The position numbers were made by a program, and so were the translations under genes. Shown here in pieces: positions 31,666 through 44,400 of a stretch of 64,000 nt of DNA; positions within the stretch are counted from its first letter, which is position 1, and every line of letters begins with the position of its first letter. This DNA comes from Reticulitermes speratus (taxonomy: Eukaryota > Arthropoda > Insecta > Blattodea > Rhinotermitidae), in the NCBI GenBank assembly GCA_021186555.1, contig JAJKFL010000042.1, positions 28,085,521 to 28,149,520 of the forward strand. Reading direction: 5' to 3'. The notes under the pieces were generated by a model, which made no database searches, was not told the DNA's origin, and was given only the letters and a program-made list of their open reading frames with translations.

Positions 31666-33085
31666 TAAATTTTGTGACGTAAAGTACCCATATAATAGGT
31701 TTGTTTTCCGAAATACTTTCTGCGTTGACTATGTACAAGCGAACTTATTTTCAAACAGCTTTTCCCTTTTTATATTATTCTACTTTATGAGATCAACTGC
31801 TACTATTATGCCCCCTAAGAATACATCTAATGTCTGAATTTTTTTTGACTCCCAGTCTCCTTCAGATACCGGCGCAAGTAGAGATAAAAGGGCGTCAATT
31901 CGGGCGAAGGGGTTTGCCCAAGTGTGGGATTTCCACGGCCGTTTTCCGATGCACCGATTCATATACATTGTGATTTGTCAACAGAAGTGAAGTGGAGCGC
32001 CGTGTTTCAGTTTCATATTTAACCTGGTTCGGAGAGGAACCTCTTCCAAAAGGAGTTGTGGTTTGCCTATGAGAATGCTGTTAAACGTCTCTCAAGAAGG
32101 AATGGTCCAACTAGTTTTTCGGCGACAAGCGTGCACATGTTCATCGAAAATTTATGTTTGGAAATTGCTTGGAATAGAATGGTGAGGATTGTTGGGGAGA
32201 AAATCCATGGGTGTCTCAGCAGCTGTCATACCGTCAGGCGTGAATTAGGCCGCATAACAAAAAGAAACTGAACGTTTTTCACAAACAGAGACTGTTTTAC
32301 ATTCCGAGGACGGAAATGCACTAATGCTCGAGTTGCTTAATCCTCCTGTTGGAGAGCTTGCACACTGTGGCACTTGAAGCACGTGTACAGACCTTCCAGA
32401 AGTTCGCTATGCGTGTATTTGACCGGCAGTTTGCCGAACACCAGATGTTGGATTGCACTGGGCCCTTCTCCGTTACTCTTGTAGGCCAAGGAGGATTTGT
32501 CTCAAAGTAAGCTCCCCGTTAATTGTCGTGAATAGTCCCGTGTCTCGCAAGTGCCGATGTACGCTCTTGAAAACTTACACAACTTGTAAATAGACGACAT
32601 ATTCTTTAACCGCTGCACGTACATTCCCATCACAGAATCCGTAAGTAAATTAAATGTGTGCGAAATGTCTGTTTGTGAACTGCATATTCATATGTACCCT
32701 ACAATTCTTAGACAATGGTGTAACATGCGAAATATCACTGATGTACGTCGTATATTTGAATGCAAATAAATTGGTATTCATTCATGTTTTACAAGAATGT
32801 TAGGGCTATGTAGTAGGTGCATGGTTTCACCAACAGAGGGTGCTGATTGGGTTGATACTACCTCACCTTTTAATTTGCTGAAAAAAAATATTTTATTGCT
32901 TGATCTGCTCCAGTGAGTTTAATTTTTAGGAAGGGAAAATATATTTCATTTTATTACAGTTTTAAATTGAGTTTTGTACACAGTATTTTTGTATTTAGAC
33001 GCCTGGATTATTTTGCCTCTTACATATGAGTTTGTAGGTTTCTTTTTCTTTTAGATTGTTACTTATTCTTAAGTTTGTAGTTCAC
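31666..33085. other. No gene seen
   Basis: Short frames only (71 codons at 32,056-32,271), none with a recognised motif. Confidence 0.45.
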
Positions 33086-33125
33086 TTGAAGACGAAAGCA
33101 TTCTGCTTTTGAAACGTCGTGTTCT
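33083..33125 (+). ncRNA. Decayed hammerhead-like motif
   Basis: CAC, TTGAAGA (expected CTGANGA, so the first base is changed), stem II AAAGC/GCTTT around ATTCT, GAAA, stem III ACGT, C, then GTG pairing with CAC. The architecture is kept but the core is damaged. Confidence 0.5.
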
Positions 33126-34099
33126 TATAATCAGTGACGATGGAAAAGTCCAAACACAAATCAGTGATATTTTGCATAGTTATTGTCACTCACGACGCGG
33201 CACCGCTTCTTTAAACCACTGCACAAAGAAAACTGCTTCCGAAAGAAGGTACTGTAAATACGTAACGGTTTTGATTTAGATCCATTGTGGTACAATATTT
33301 TCAATTAGTATAAACTATTGAAAACAACCTAATGTCTCGCATGAATTTTACAGGATAATCTGCATACTAAATTTTACTATATTTTTACATCGATTTCGCA
33401 CTTACTGTACTACACGTACTTAGAAAATAAATGTTATCTGACTGTCACGACCTGTACACAAAATCGACGCATCTAACCCAGATTGCATGAGGGAAGTACA
33501 TAATTTCTGTCACCCGATCTGCCCGATTCCGAGTCCCAATGCAGCAAAATACCTTGCATGTTCTGTTATTGGCTAGATATGCTGCAACTATAGAGTGCAA
33601 TGCAATACATCTTTGTGTTAACGGCCTCGTTTCTTAAAAGTGAGTTTGTTCTATGAAAAAAATGTTGAAATAACTTACATTAATGAAGAAGTCTTCAAAA
33701 TAGAATTACTAACAGCCATTGCTTGGACTTCCTTCTCATGCATATTCCTATCCCTTACTTTTATCAGAATGAGCATGTTAAAAAGTGAATAAATGGGAAC
33801 TATCTCGAATTGCTTTTATACTGTTTAGACTACAGGAAACTGTCTTGCACTTGGAGGGAATTTTTATTCTAACTGAAATTAATAAAGTAAATATTTGCAA
33901 ACTGCTCTAGATGTAAGAGGAAAATGCCCTATACAACACGATACGTAAACTTATTGTGTGTTACTTTCTTCTCTGTGTTTATTCATGCACGTAGTAATTT
34001 ATAATTAAATTAACGAGGCACTTAGTAGCTCAGACAATGCAAATGTCGAATGGTTCATTTATTCATTCATTTATTCGGTATTCCAGATATCCGCCAAGG

Positions 34100-34430
34100 T
34101 GGATACAGAACTTGTCATTATAATAACAATAAGCATAATACAGAATCAGTCTTACAATAAAACACAATAATAGGAAGTGAGTTAAGTGAGTGAATACAAT
34201 AATAGTAAGTTTATAAATATAATACATAAAGAAGCCCTCAGGTTTTACTGTAAAATGGGATTAGTTCGTGATATATAACCAGAACTTTTCATTATAATCT
34301 CCATAAGCATAACACCGAATGAGTCTTACAATAAAACACAAATAATAGTACGTATATAAATATAATACATAAAAAAGCCCTCAGGTTTTACAGTGAAATA
34401 GGATTAGTTCGTAATAGATAACCAAGGAAT
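34100..34430. repeat. Imperfect direct duplication of about 150-175 bp
   Basis: AGAACTTGTCATTATAATAA (34,109) through TAGTTCGTGATATATAACCA is repeated from CAGAACTTTTCATTATAATC (about 34,280) through TAGTTCGTAATAGATAACCA. Both contain TCTTACAATAAAACACA and AGCCCTCAGGTTTTAC. The second copy is shorter by about 30 bp. Confidence 0.8.
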
Positions 34431-35795
34431 ACTGATATAGTGTAAAAACCGAGCCTTAAAATTAATACCAATATAATAAGAAATGTTAATGCATGTCTTG
34501 ATTGTTCAAAGTACTCTTCTAATGTATAAAATGAATTTGTGTACAAAAATTTTTTCAGAGCAGCTTTGAATTTTTTTATGTTGCCATTGACATTCTTTAT
34601 GTCCGAGGGTATTTATTAAAAATTTTGGTTGCTTCGAGCTGTGGGAGGAAGTGGCTGTGGCTTATTTGAAGTGTATTTAGTATTTGCCTGGAGGGACTGA
34701 CCTAAGTTACGAAAAGGAAACCTCAGTCAGGAAAGCCTGTCTTCGGGCTGGGATTTTAACTGGAGATATTCTGAATAAAGAGCAGAATGACCTTCTACAA
34801 TGTACAGCTAAGTCTGACTTTATTTTCTAACACTTTGAAATTTCAATACACTACTCTTCTTCTGCTGCAGTAGTAACATGATGTCCATTGGATTTCTGTT
34901 CTTAGTAACTTAATGGCAAGCCCTTGTAGAGTGTGGCAGATTGTTACTGCTTGTTAAAATCTCGTACAATCTTCTGTAATGCGAGTAATTTTGTCGTCTT
35001 CATTCTCAGTGCCAGTATCTTACAAAACGGGTTAAAAAATGATCGTTGAAATTAAATTGTGCATAACGCAAAAGGTCTTAGATGCTGGCGCGGCTTTAAA
35101 CCCCCACCCCTACAAACACACATCAGACTCTGAAAAAATCAGATTACAAAGTTAAGATGGATCTTAGGGAAATATATTATAAGGGCGGAAGAGGCCGAAA
35201 CTAGCGGTTTATTTTCATGGGAGGGTTTGATAGTAGTGCCTTTGAACCGGTGCTGAAACAGTTTACCAAGCGGAATGTTAAAATGCGTATTAAAACACTT
35301 TTACATTACGTTTAACATAATGTTGAATACATTACAATCTGCTTCCATCGTATGGAGAAATATTGTATACTTATTTCACAACAGACGGACGTACAAACAC
35401 AGCTGAAACACACAAACGTACATCGTTATAACGCGTCTACATCTACGGTAGAAACAATGGCGGTGCATCCCATTAGCATCCATCCTATTCACTGTGACAG
35501 CAGTTTGACCTCCCCTCGCCAAGAGAAGGTTTCTGTAATGATTCTACAAAAGCCTTCTGGTGTAACGTTCAGATATTGCAGAACAGTGTGTGAGGAAGAT
35601 GCCTGATTAGATACGATGAACAAATGTAAATATACTGACACTGTATTGGAGGCTGTAACCCAGTAGTTCAAAGAAGTGTGTGCCAGAACCTGCCTGTAGC
35701 AAACCTGCTAACTACTACTGGACCTTGTGACAACACTGCCTCAACGGTATTTCTATGTATCATGTACCTGAGACAACAGAAATATTGCGTATGGT
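34431..35795. other. No gene seen
   Basis: Only short frames without motifs. Confidence 0.45.
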
Positions 35796-35799
35796 TAAA

Positions 35800-36045
35800 T
35801 GGAAATTATCGCGGCCGAGACTCTAACCGGGATCTTCAATTTCCGTATGAAAAGCTTTAGCGCCTGAGCCAACCATCTTGGTACTACCAATGTTCAATGG
35901 GTACCGGGGTTTCTCACCCATGTTGGAAAGCGGCAGGAGACTGACTGAAGTTAACCACTCACCTCAGTCTAGAGTCGAGTTAAGAATGAATATATTTGTA
36001 ACTCTACTTCGACCGTATGCCTTCATAGCGCGCATAGGGGCGTCA
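35800..36045 (+). repeat. Diverged tRNA-derived SINE
   Basis: GGGTACCGGGGTTTCTCACC, AGTCTAGAGTCGAGTTAAGA, TTTGTAACTCTACTTCGACC and CCTTCATAGCGCGC correspond in order to the main family's body and tail. The head region is only weakly recognisable. Confidence 0.5.
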
Positions 36046-36429
36046 TTTTTATTATAATTAATCTGCGCACACATCAGGAGATTTAAGGCGGTTTCGAATC
36101 CTCCTCCCATATCTCTGTAAATTCTAATATTATATACCTTGCACTGGGCTCATTTCCCTATCCAAATGAATATCATCGCCTGTCTCCTTCTTGTATCAAC
36201 GTATGTTACTGTGGGCTCATATCTCAAGGCGTATGAACGTACTGCGTGCCTCTGTTGTAATGTGAGCTCATACCACCATCCAAATAACTCTTACCTCTTG
36301 TCTCTTTCTTGTAGCAACATATAAACGTATTAATTTTGCTTTGTTTTCACCGTGCATCTTTATGATAATATTTACTTATATAACCAACATGTAGTACATA
36401 AATTATAACTAATTGGAGTTTCAAATTAA

Positions 36430-36830
36430 ATAAACCAACAAATGCACTATTTGACTACTTTATTGTAGTGTCTGTCTTATATAACCCTACACGTGTTTCG
36501 GACCTAGGTCCATCTTCGGGGGTTACAGTATTTTTAAAACTACTATAAGCACATATTAAGACAAATGTACAACTCTCTCATACCACTATTGTGGTAGGAT
36601 TGTCTGAATAAAATGTAAAACATAAATATGTGTATATTTAATTAAAACCTTGATTAAAGTTGTAAAATGTATATATGGAGTTCACTGTTGCGGAACTACT
36701 GGCGTGTTTTTACGCCTCCTCACACACACCGCAACGAAAAGACAGTACAAGCAGCACCATAACACGTAAGAATACGCATCACGGGACGTAAAACACGCCA
36801 GTACATTCGGTACATTCCCCTTTGGGAACC
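36430..36830 (-). repeat. PLE terminal-repeat-like sequence with a hammerhead
   Basis: The hammerhead at 36,483-36,525 is followed on the plus strand by an AT-rich tract and GCGGAACTACTGGCGTGTTTTTACGCCTCC. That last part resembles GCGGAAGTACTGGCGTTCTTTTTAGCTCC at 26,550, so this and the 26.3-kb element belong to related families. Confidence 0.6.
36483..36525 (-). ncRNA. Hammerhead motif with one core substitution
   Basis: The minus strand reads AACCC, CCGAAGA (CTGAAGA expected), GGACCTAGGTCC stem II, GAAA, palindromic stem III ACACGTGT, A, then GGGTT, which pairs fully with AACCC. The U-to-C change in the core should weaken cleavage. Confidence 0.7.
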
Positions 36831-37056
36831 ACTGGTGTAGAGGGACGCGTCCTTTACCTAACTTACGATACTGTCCCAGCCTTTCCTCGGAGGTTATGAA
36901 AAAAACAGAAATCCTGTCAGAATAGTCCGTTTCCGTACAAAGAGATGAAATTGTCTGCCCACAAGTGCAACGCAACAGCATTACTGCTTGAGCCAACGTG
37001 CTGTGTGTTATTGCTGTTACTTTCGTTGTTATTGTTGTGGTCATTTTAAGAAAGGT

Positions 37057-37537
37057 GTGTGCGTATATGTCGAGAATAGGGTGCTGAGGAGGATATTTGG
37101 GCCTAAGAGGGACAGGGTAACAGGGGAGTGGGGAAAACTACATAACGAGGAACTTAATGATCTGTATTCATCACCAAATATTATTCGGGTGATCAAATCG
37201 AAAAGAATGAGGTGGGCGGGGCATGTAGCACGTATGGGTGAGGGGAGAGGTGCATACAGGGTTTTGGCGGGGAGACCTGAGGGAAGGAGACAACTTGGAA
37301 GACCCAGGCGTAGATGGGAGGATAATATTAAAATGGATCTTCAAGAAGTGGGATGGGGGTCATGGACTGGATTCATATGGCGCAGGATAGGGACAAGTGG
37401 CGGGCTCTTGTGAGTGCAGTAATGAACCTTCTGGTTCCATAAAACGCGGGGAATTTCTTGACTAGGTGACGACCTGTTAGCTTCTCAAGAAGGACTCTGC
37501 TCCAAGGAGTTAGTGAGTTAGGAGTGTGCGTATATGT
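37057..37537 (+). mobile_element. 5'-truncated RTE copy with perfect 14-bp target duplication
   Basis: The insert (37,071-37,523) is the last 450 bp of the RTE family at 12.5 kb: [11 protein letters not shown]-type coding, [41 protein letters not shown], then the 3' UTR AAAACGCGGGGAATTTCTTG and GGACTCTGCTCCAAGGAGTT. GTGTGCGTATATGT is present on both sides (37,057-37,070 and 37,524-37,537). The coding is better preserved than in the 12.5-kb copy, so it is younger. Confidence 0.93.
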
Positions 37538-37539
37538 GA

Positions 37540-39052
37540 GGGAGGGGAAGGGGGAGGGGGCTCTACATAGCTACAGTTTGTTACAGATAACAAATTCAAA
37601 ATTTGAGGTTTGATTTGCAATAGATGCAACGGAAGATAATACATTTTAAGCTGGCTGTGTGACTCCTACAATTTTCTGTCTGTCTGTCTGTCTTCTGTCT
37701 GTCTGTCTATTTGCAATTTACTTAACGTCGCTGTTGATAACTGAAAGTACATAACGTTGAATGGTTTGAAGAGAGTGAATAATGATTTGGCAAGAATATG
37801 GAAGGAAGCCATTATTCGATTTTTTAATTTGCAATACTCTTATTTTCATAGAGGGATTGAAGAAAACCACTAAAATTCTAGGTCAATAACAAATCGTACT
37901 ATATTAACTGACCTGCTACCTGATTATATTTAATTAACTGAATATCAGTTTGAAAGTACTTTTCATCATTACGTTTGTTTATATTTTTTTTCTTCTCCGT
38001 CATCGTCTCAACAAATTATCCTATGTTCTTCTTATATTTCTTCTAAGGTTTTTGCGTTTTATACGGGCCGGAAAAAGAGCACTACTCAATTTCGCCTATA
38101 TGCCAACTCCCACAATCTTGCCTTTACGAAATTGTTGCGAGCTGCTCCCTTCTTGACGTGTTCTGGTACCCACGTAAAACATGGTGTGAAATATTATGTA
38201 CCCAGTTAATTATTTAAATCATCAGTAGACAGCCTAATGCAGGAGTTTTCTTGAGCAGTCCATGAGAACTGAAATACGAAGACATGTTACGGCGCTGGAA
38301 TAACTGCTCTTTGTCGCTGTGGGTGTTCTTTGGCCGGAAATCATTTTGTTACTCAAATAAATATTACAAGTTAGTGTTTTTCTTCCTCCTTCAAACGCAC
38401 TGAAAACATGGCGAGTACAAGAAATGTACTGTCGCGTACTTATATTTAGCATCATTTGTACTTCATTATATTTTATGCACTTGCTTCCGAACCGGCAACG
38501 TAAAAATTAATGTAAATTATTTTATAATTTCGGAACATGTAAAAAAATTCAAGGCTTCTAAGTTTAACGTACTATGCAACTTGTCTTCATTTGTCTCAAC
38601 ATTTTCTTTTGGTTAGTACCTAGTCCTTGCATTCAGGCAAACTATTTTGGATTCATAAATAGACCGCTGTGATTGGTTCATCAAAATAACAAAATGCGGG
38701 AATAAAATCAGTTTTTCACCAGATGATAATACAGGTTAATTACCTTCAGTATGTGGATTCCATATGTATACCGCTATGCGAAGGGAATGAATGTGGACAC
38801 ATGGGGATTGAAACCACAATGTTGACGATGCACTGTCATAACAGATTACACTGTCAGGACAATTTTATCTTTTAGTGACCACAATTACTTGCCTGGTTTG
38901 TGAAAACAACTGTCACAACAAAAATAAAGTGACGACTAATTTTGAAGGTTGTCAGTATTTCTGTCATATTATCCCTGTAATGTCTTCATCTACCATTTAC
39001 AAAAATACGTTTAAAAAAATTATAATTTAAAATAAAATTTTATGAATTAAAG
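37540..39052. other. No gene seen
   Basis: A CTGT microsatellite at about 37,675-37,705. The rest is AT-rich with no recognised features. Confidence 0.5.
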
Positions 39053-39413
39053 AATTAACTACCGCTTACCTCCAGTATTAAATTTTGTCCACAGTTCCTT
39101 TGTTTCTTTGTCCCTTTGTCCTCAAAACTTGCCCAAACCGTGACTATGTCTTTCCTACTAAGAGGTTTCCAGACAAGTGCTGGGACCAGCGACTGCTCCC
39201 TGGATCGCCGTCCGAAATGTTTACGTAAATTCGTTAACGTGATTGGCTATCGCCAAACCCCTGCATCATTTCACTAGACAAAGCACTGCTTTACGAACTG
39301 AATGCTGAGGGTAGAGGGAGGAAAAAAACCACACACACAAAGATCAGAAATTAAAATAGAGAGAAAAAAAACTAACCCATGGAAAATTCCACTCTCTAAC
39401 TACTTATCCACTA
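39053..39413 (-). repeat. 3' LTR
   Basis: 361 bp, the direct partner of 47,126-47,484. The paired segment includes TTACCTCCAGTATTAAATTT, GTGCTGGGACCAGCGACTGC and a CACACACA run. Confidence 0.9.
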
Positions 39414-39432
39414 AAATTTCCCCCTCCTCAGC
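39414..39432 (-). other. Polypurine tract before the 3' LTR
   Basis: The minus strand GAGGAGGGGGAAATTTT directly abuts the 3' LTR start, the position and composition needed to prime plus-strand DNA synthesis. Confidence 0.85.
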
Positions 39433-41171
39433 CTGTGACGTTTCTGTCACAGTCACTTATCTTACTTGACTGAAACAAGATTACAAAAAAACATGAATCT
39501 CTTACAAAAAATCCAAAAGACATGGTACATGTGTTAAAACATTACAAATGAACAATAAGGAATTATTCCATAATAAAAACAAAGGTTATGGTATAAAGTT
39601 CACTAAATCAATCACCCAACCATTCTCTCTAATATTGTCCTTATTACATTTGAATTTGAATTCTGGCGCTCTTTTCCCATAAGTCTTTGCTGCTTTGTAC
39701 TTCCTGTACTGGGCTGTCTGCTGCTGTCTCGGTCACTCCAAGCGTTGCGGCTTCCTCATGGAGTTGTACATCGGCGTGCTATCTGTGAATCTCCATAAAT
39801 CGGAGTCATCGCAATGTTATATTCGAAAATATGAAAAATATAAAACTTTTACAAAGTACTTAGTTCATTATTCTGCAGTTTTCTATTCAAAGTTTGTAGT
39901 ATATATTTATAAAAATAAACGCCAAAAGAAAAATACCGGTGAAGCTCGTTCATCACGGCTCCAAGAATGTAACTTCACTTCGCTTATTCAACTGGAATCC
40001 GTCGAAAATGTTCAACTCTTCAACTTAAAACGGTGAGTAAAACTCCTTTCATTCATTATTAATCACAATTGAATGTTTAATTCTCGTAGCTTGTAGAGGG
40101 AATGTATTCAAGGAAAGTTTTATTCGTGAAGAAAATTCCATAATAAGGTAACAAAAAAATAAATTGGAATGTGGGAAAATAATTCCTTGGAAAGTGGTTA
40201 CTTTCATAGGTAATCTACTGTAAAATAATATTACAGTTCCATAGGAATGGACTGGAATGGGTAACTGAGAATACGACTGTCTTTGTCTCTCTTAGGCACG
40301 ACTGGAAGCGTCCGTTGCCACCACACAGCTGTTGCTATGACGTCACGTACCGGAATAGTTCGATGTTTGTACGAAGCAATATGCACCACTGGATATATTA
40401 ACATGTCGTTAACAAAACTGTCTATTTGAATAAGTGAATATATGAACCTTATATAGTCACTTTGCGTCTTTAACATGTAGGATCACTGGATATTTCTTGT
40501 AACTGAAATTAACTATAATTTCCATTTTGTAGACTTTTGTCGAAATCTGGCTGATTTGCTGCAACTCGCGAGCATCCACCTGGCTGTTGCATCTCAGCTG
40601 TCTTCACTGAAGAGAAGCTGCGACCACCTTAACTATTCTGGAACAACTTTAGTGTTACTGGGACATTTCATATGCGATCTGGCTGAACCGAGTCTTACTG
40701 CACACACGAAGATGTTACAAGTAACTGTGCTCATTGTATACTTGAAGCTAGCGGTTCGTTTTATTCTGGGAAATATTACAACCCTAAAACTTATTTCCAA
40801 AATTAACTTTCCTTAACCAGACTCAACCGCTTGAATTATCCTTTACATATTTCTCTTCACATTCCTTCATTAGTTTAACACATCGGTTCTATTTCATAGC
40901 AATCAGTTTTTTTTTTATCTCCTCCTTTAATTCATGACAAATTCACTCTCACATACTCTAGTAAACATTACATTCAAAATACTACTTTTAAACTTATATA
41001 TACAATCTCTTCCCTCTCTTTCTCCTTAACAACCACAACTCACTCTTACTTAGCCCTATCTCCTTGTATCTTAATCAACGTTTCTCATAACCATTACTGT
41101 TAAATGGATTGTACATTGTGTATCAGGTTCCAATAAGTTTCATTTTAACAATCAAAATCCCACTAACTAAT
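39433..41171. other. Long 3' non-coding region of the gypsy element
   Basis: About 1.7 kb between the last coding frame and the polypurine tract. No env-like leftward frame (longest 81 codons) and no transmembrane-rich protein. Rightward frames at 39,695-40,036 and 40,556-40,816 lack recognised motifs. It may be env-less by descent or hold captured sequence. Confidence 0.55.
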
Positions 41172-41381
41172 CTAATTAGAATATTCAACTTGCATGTCAT
41201 CTCTAAACTGTAACCTGGCTCTACTTCTAGTCATTGGAGGTGAATATGGACTGGTACCTAAATCTCTCCTAGACCTTGGTGAATCAGAGGGTATATAATC
41301 TGGATCCATCCTAATTGAATCACGGCCTCTACCGTTAGAATCACTTCTACCTGCAGGAAAATCCTCTACATCAAACTCCAT
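41172..41381 (-). CDS. Small Arg/Ser/Asp-rich frame after pol (69 aa)
   Basis: Follows the pol stop by 20 bp in a different frame: MEFDVEDFPAGRSDSNGRGR, then a PRSRRDLG and PPMTRSRARL C-terminal part. Basic Ser/Arg tails like this are common at the C-terminus of gypsy-type integrases, so it may be the end of pol displaced by a frameshift, or a small separate gene. Start and function uncertain. Confidence 0.4.
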   Translation of the reverse strand: MEFDVEDFPAGRSDSNGRGRDSIRMDPDYIPSDSPRSRRDLGTSPYSPPMTRSRARLQFRDDMQVEYSN

Positions 41382-41401
41382 GGTTTCTTTTACTTCCTGA
41401 A

Positions 41402-44400
41402 CTACTTCATATAAGTTGTCAGGGGTAAATTACAAGGTATAGGATGTGACCTAATCATAACTTCCTCTTCCTGACCACCCTCATCAATAGGTCTCACCTT
41501 CCTATTAAAACTCTTTTCCTTCCTAACTTCCATAGGACTTTGCTCGTATGACCTCTTTAAACGATTAACATTCACAATTAACTCTGTCCCTTGTGAGTCA
41601 ACAACTTGATAATTTAAATCAGATAATTTCTTTTTCACTATGTATGGACCCTTCCATACACATCTAAACTTATTGCATACACCTGACTTCTTGGCTGGAC
41701 AAAATAAGTAGACTTTGTCATCAGCCTCAAAAGTCCTCAATTTTGCCTTCTTATCATAGTAACTTTTGTTCTTCTGATGAGCTCTTCTATTGTTTCTATG
41801 AACAACCTTATAAGCTTTGGACAAATTTGACTTCAAATTTTCCAACCTCTGTCTCAAATCTACGTCCTGAACATTCACTGAAATCTTAGCCTTCAGGTTA
41901 TCCATTGTAGGTAAATTCATTTCACGCTCATGAATCAAATAAAATGGACTGTATTTTGTAGTTGTTTGTGGGGTTGCTCTATAAGCCATTAAGAAAAATG
42001 GTACTGCTAAATCCCAATTTGTACCAGATGAATCAACATAATGTGCTAAAGCATCATGTAAAGTCTTATGAAGTCGTTCGACTAGACCATTGCACTGTGC
42101 ATGATATGGACTTGTCTGTACTTTCTTGACATTCAAAATTCTACAGGTCTCTTTGAAAAAATTAGAAGTAAATTGCCTACCTTGATCTGTAATCAAGACT
42201 GATCCTGACCCATGTCTAGCAATTATCTGAGTAGCATATACCCTTGCACATGTCTCAGCAGAAATATCGGGTATTGGAAAGGCTTCAGGATACCTTGAAA
42301 AATTATCTATAAATGTTAACAAATATTTGTTCTTACGTGGGGTCTGACTATACGGTCCTGTTATGTCCATACTAGTCACTTGGAAAGGTTCTGTTGGTTC
42401 TGGTAGCTCACCTAATGGTGCACGAAACTGTTGTCCTTTCCTTTTCTGACACTTATCACACTTCCTCACATAATCTTCTATCATAAACCTCATCTTAGGC
42501 CACCAAAACTTAAGAGAAATCAAATCATAACATCTCTTATTACCTGGATGAGAAGCATACACTGGATCGTGATTCATACGAATTACATCTGTGATCATAG
42601 TCTTTGGAACCACTAATTGGTTATCCTTCCCTGTATTCCTTCTGTATAATACTCCATCTCTATCACAGAAAAATTCACTATTTCTGGTACTCCGTTTAAC
42701 TCTTTGAGCATTACAGAAACTATCCTTCAACTGCTCTTCTAAAACCTTCTCTCTAGTTAGGGGGGTTTCCTTGCTCACTAGTGCTACATGCCTGCTCAGA
42801 GCATCCACATGCCCCATCCTCGAACCTGGCACATGCTCTATGTCAAAATCAAACTCACCTAACCTTAAACTCCATCTATTCAACCTAGCATTATTATCAG
42901 AAAATTTATGAATAAATTTCAATGCTGCATGATCTGTTCTCACTAGAAATTTCTTTCCGTAAAGATAGCATCTAAAATATTTAGTAGCGCAAACAACTGC
43001 CAATGCCTCAAGTTCAGATGCTGAATATGACCTCTCAGCTTTGTTAAGCTGTCTACTGGCATACGCTACCGGCCGTTCTACTCCACCCTGAACCTGAGAT
43101 AATACTGCTCCTAAGTCTACCTGTGATGCATCTGTTGCCAAAATAAGAGGTAACTTAAGATCTGGGAAAGCTAAAATTGGCGGGTTACTCAATTTATTCT
43201 TCAGATCTTCAAACGCATTCTGACAATCTTGTGTCCATTGCCACTTAAGATCCTTCTTAGTTAACTGGGTCAATGGTTTTGCAATGTCTGCAAAATGTGG
43301 CACCAACCGTCTATAAAACGAACACAAACCCAGAAAAGCTCTGACATCTTTAACTGACTGTGGGGTTGGATATTGTTGGATAGCCCTGACCTTATCTTCA
43401 GAAGCTTCAATACCACTCTGTGACAAAACATAGCCCAGATAGGTAATTTTGGTCTTAGCAAAATCACACTTTTCTGGCTGCAACTGAAGATTGGCTCTCT
43501 TAAAACTATCAAATACATGAGCTAGTCTTCTTGCATGTTCTTCCAAAGAATCCGAATAAATCACTACATCATCCATAAAAACCCAAGCTTCTTTCCCTAC
43601 TAGATTCCTCAACACTACATCCATTAGTCTCTGAAAACTAGCAGGACTGTTTGCCATCCCATAAGGTAACCTATTAAACTCATAAAATCCGCTCGGTACA
43701 GAAAAAGCAGATTTTTCCCTGTGTTCTTCACAAATATTGACCTGCCAAAAGCCTTGGTATAAATCCAGCTTGCTAAACCACTTAGATCCTGCTAACGTGG
43801 ATACTGTATCTTCAAATCTTGGCAAAGGATAACTGTCAAACTTAGTGACAGCATTCAATGCTCTGTAATCAACACAAAACCTGTACTTGGGTAAACCTGT
43901 TTCCGATTTCTTAGGGACTAAAATCACAGGGGATTGCCAAGGGGAATTACTTGGTCTTATCACACCCTTATCTAGCATTGTCCTAACCTGTCTGTCTACT
44001 TCATCTCTAAGTGCAAATGGAATATGATAGGGATGTTTCCTTATTGGAGCTGCATCACCTGTCACTATCCTATGTTCTATCACATTTGTACTTTTAAAAT
44101 CATTGTCCTCTTTGTCATGGAATAAATCAGCATATTCCCATAACACTGGCTCTATGATCTTCCTCTCCATCCTAGATAACTGAGCTAGCTTGGTAGCTAT
44201 GTATTCCTTAAATTTCCTATTCACCTTCTGACTTGATTCAGAAAACAACATTGCCTTTGCATTCTTTACTGTGCTTACACCCTCATCTATGGGCACTACT
44301 AAACTTTCTGACATTTCTTGAGCTATACCTAACACTGTTCCTTTAGGCACTGTTAACTCTTCTTCACTGAAATTAACCACCATGAGAATCACTGTATCAC

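Noticed and set aside
40556-40816. Rightward frame considered as an env or accessory gene
   Set aside because: Opposite to the gypsy element and without signal peptide plus membrane-anchor structure.
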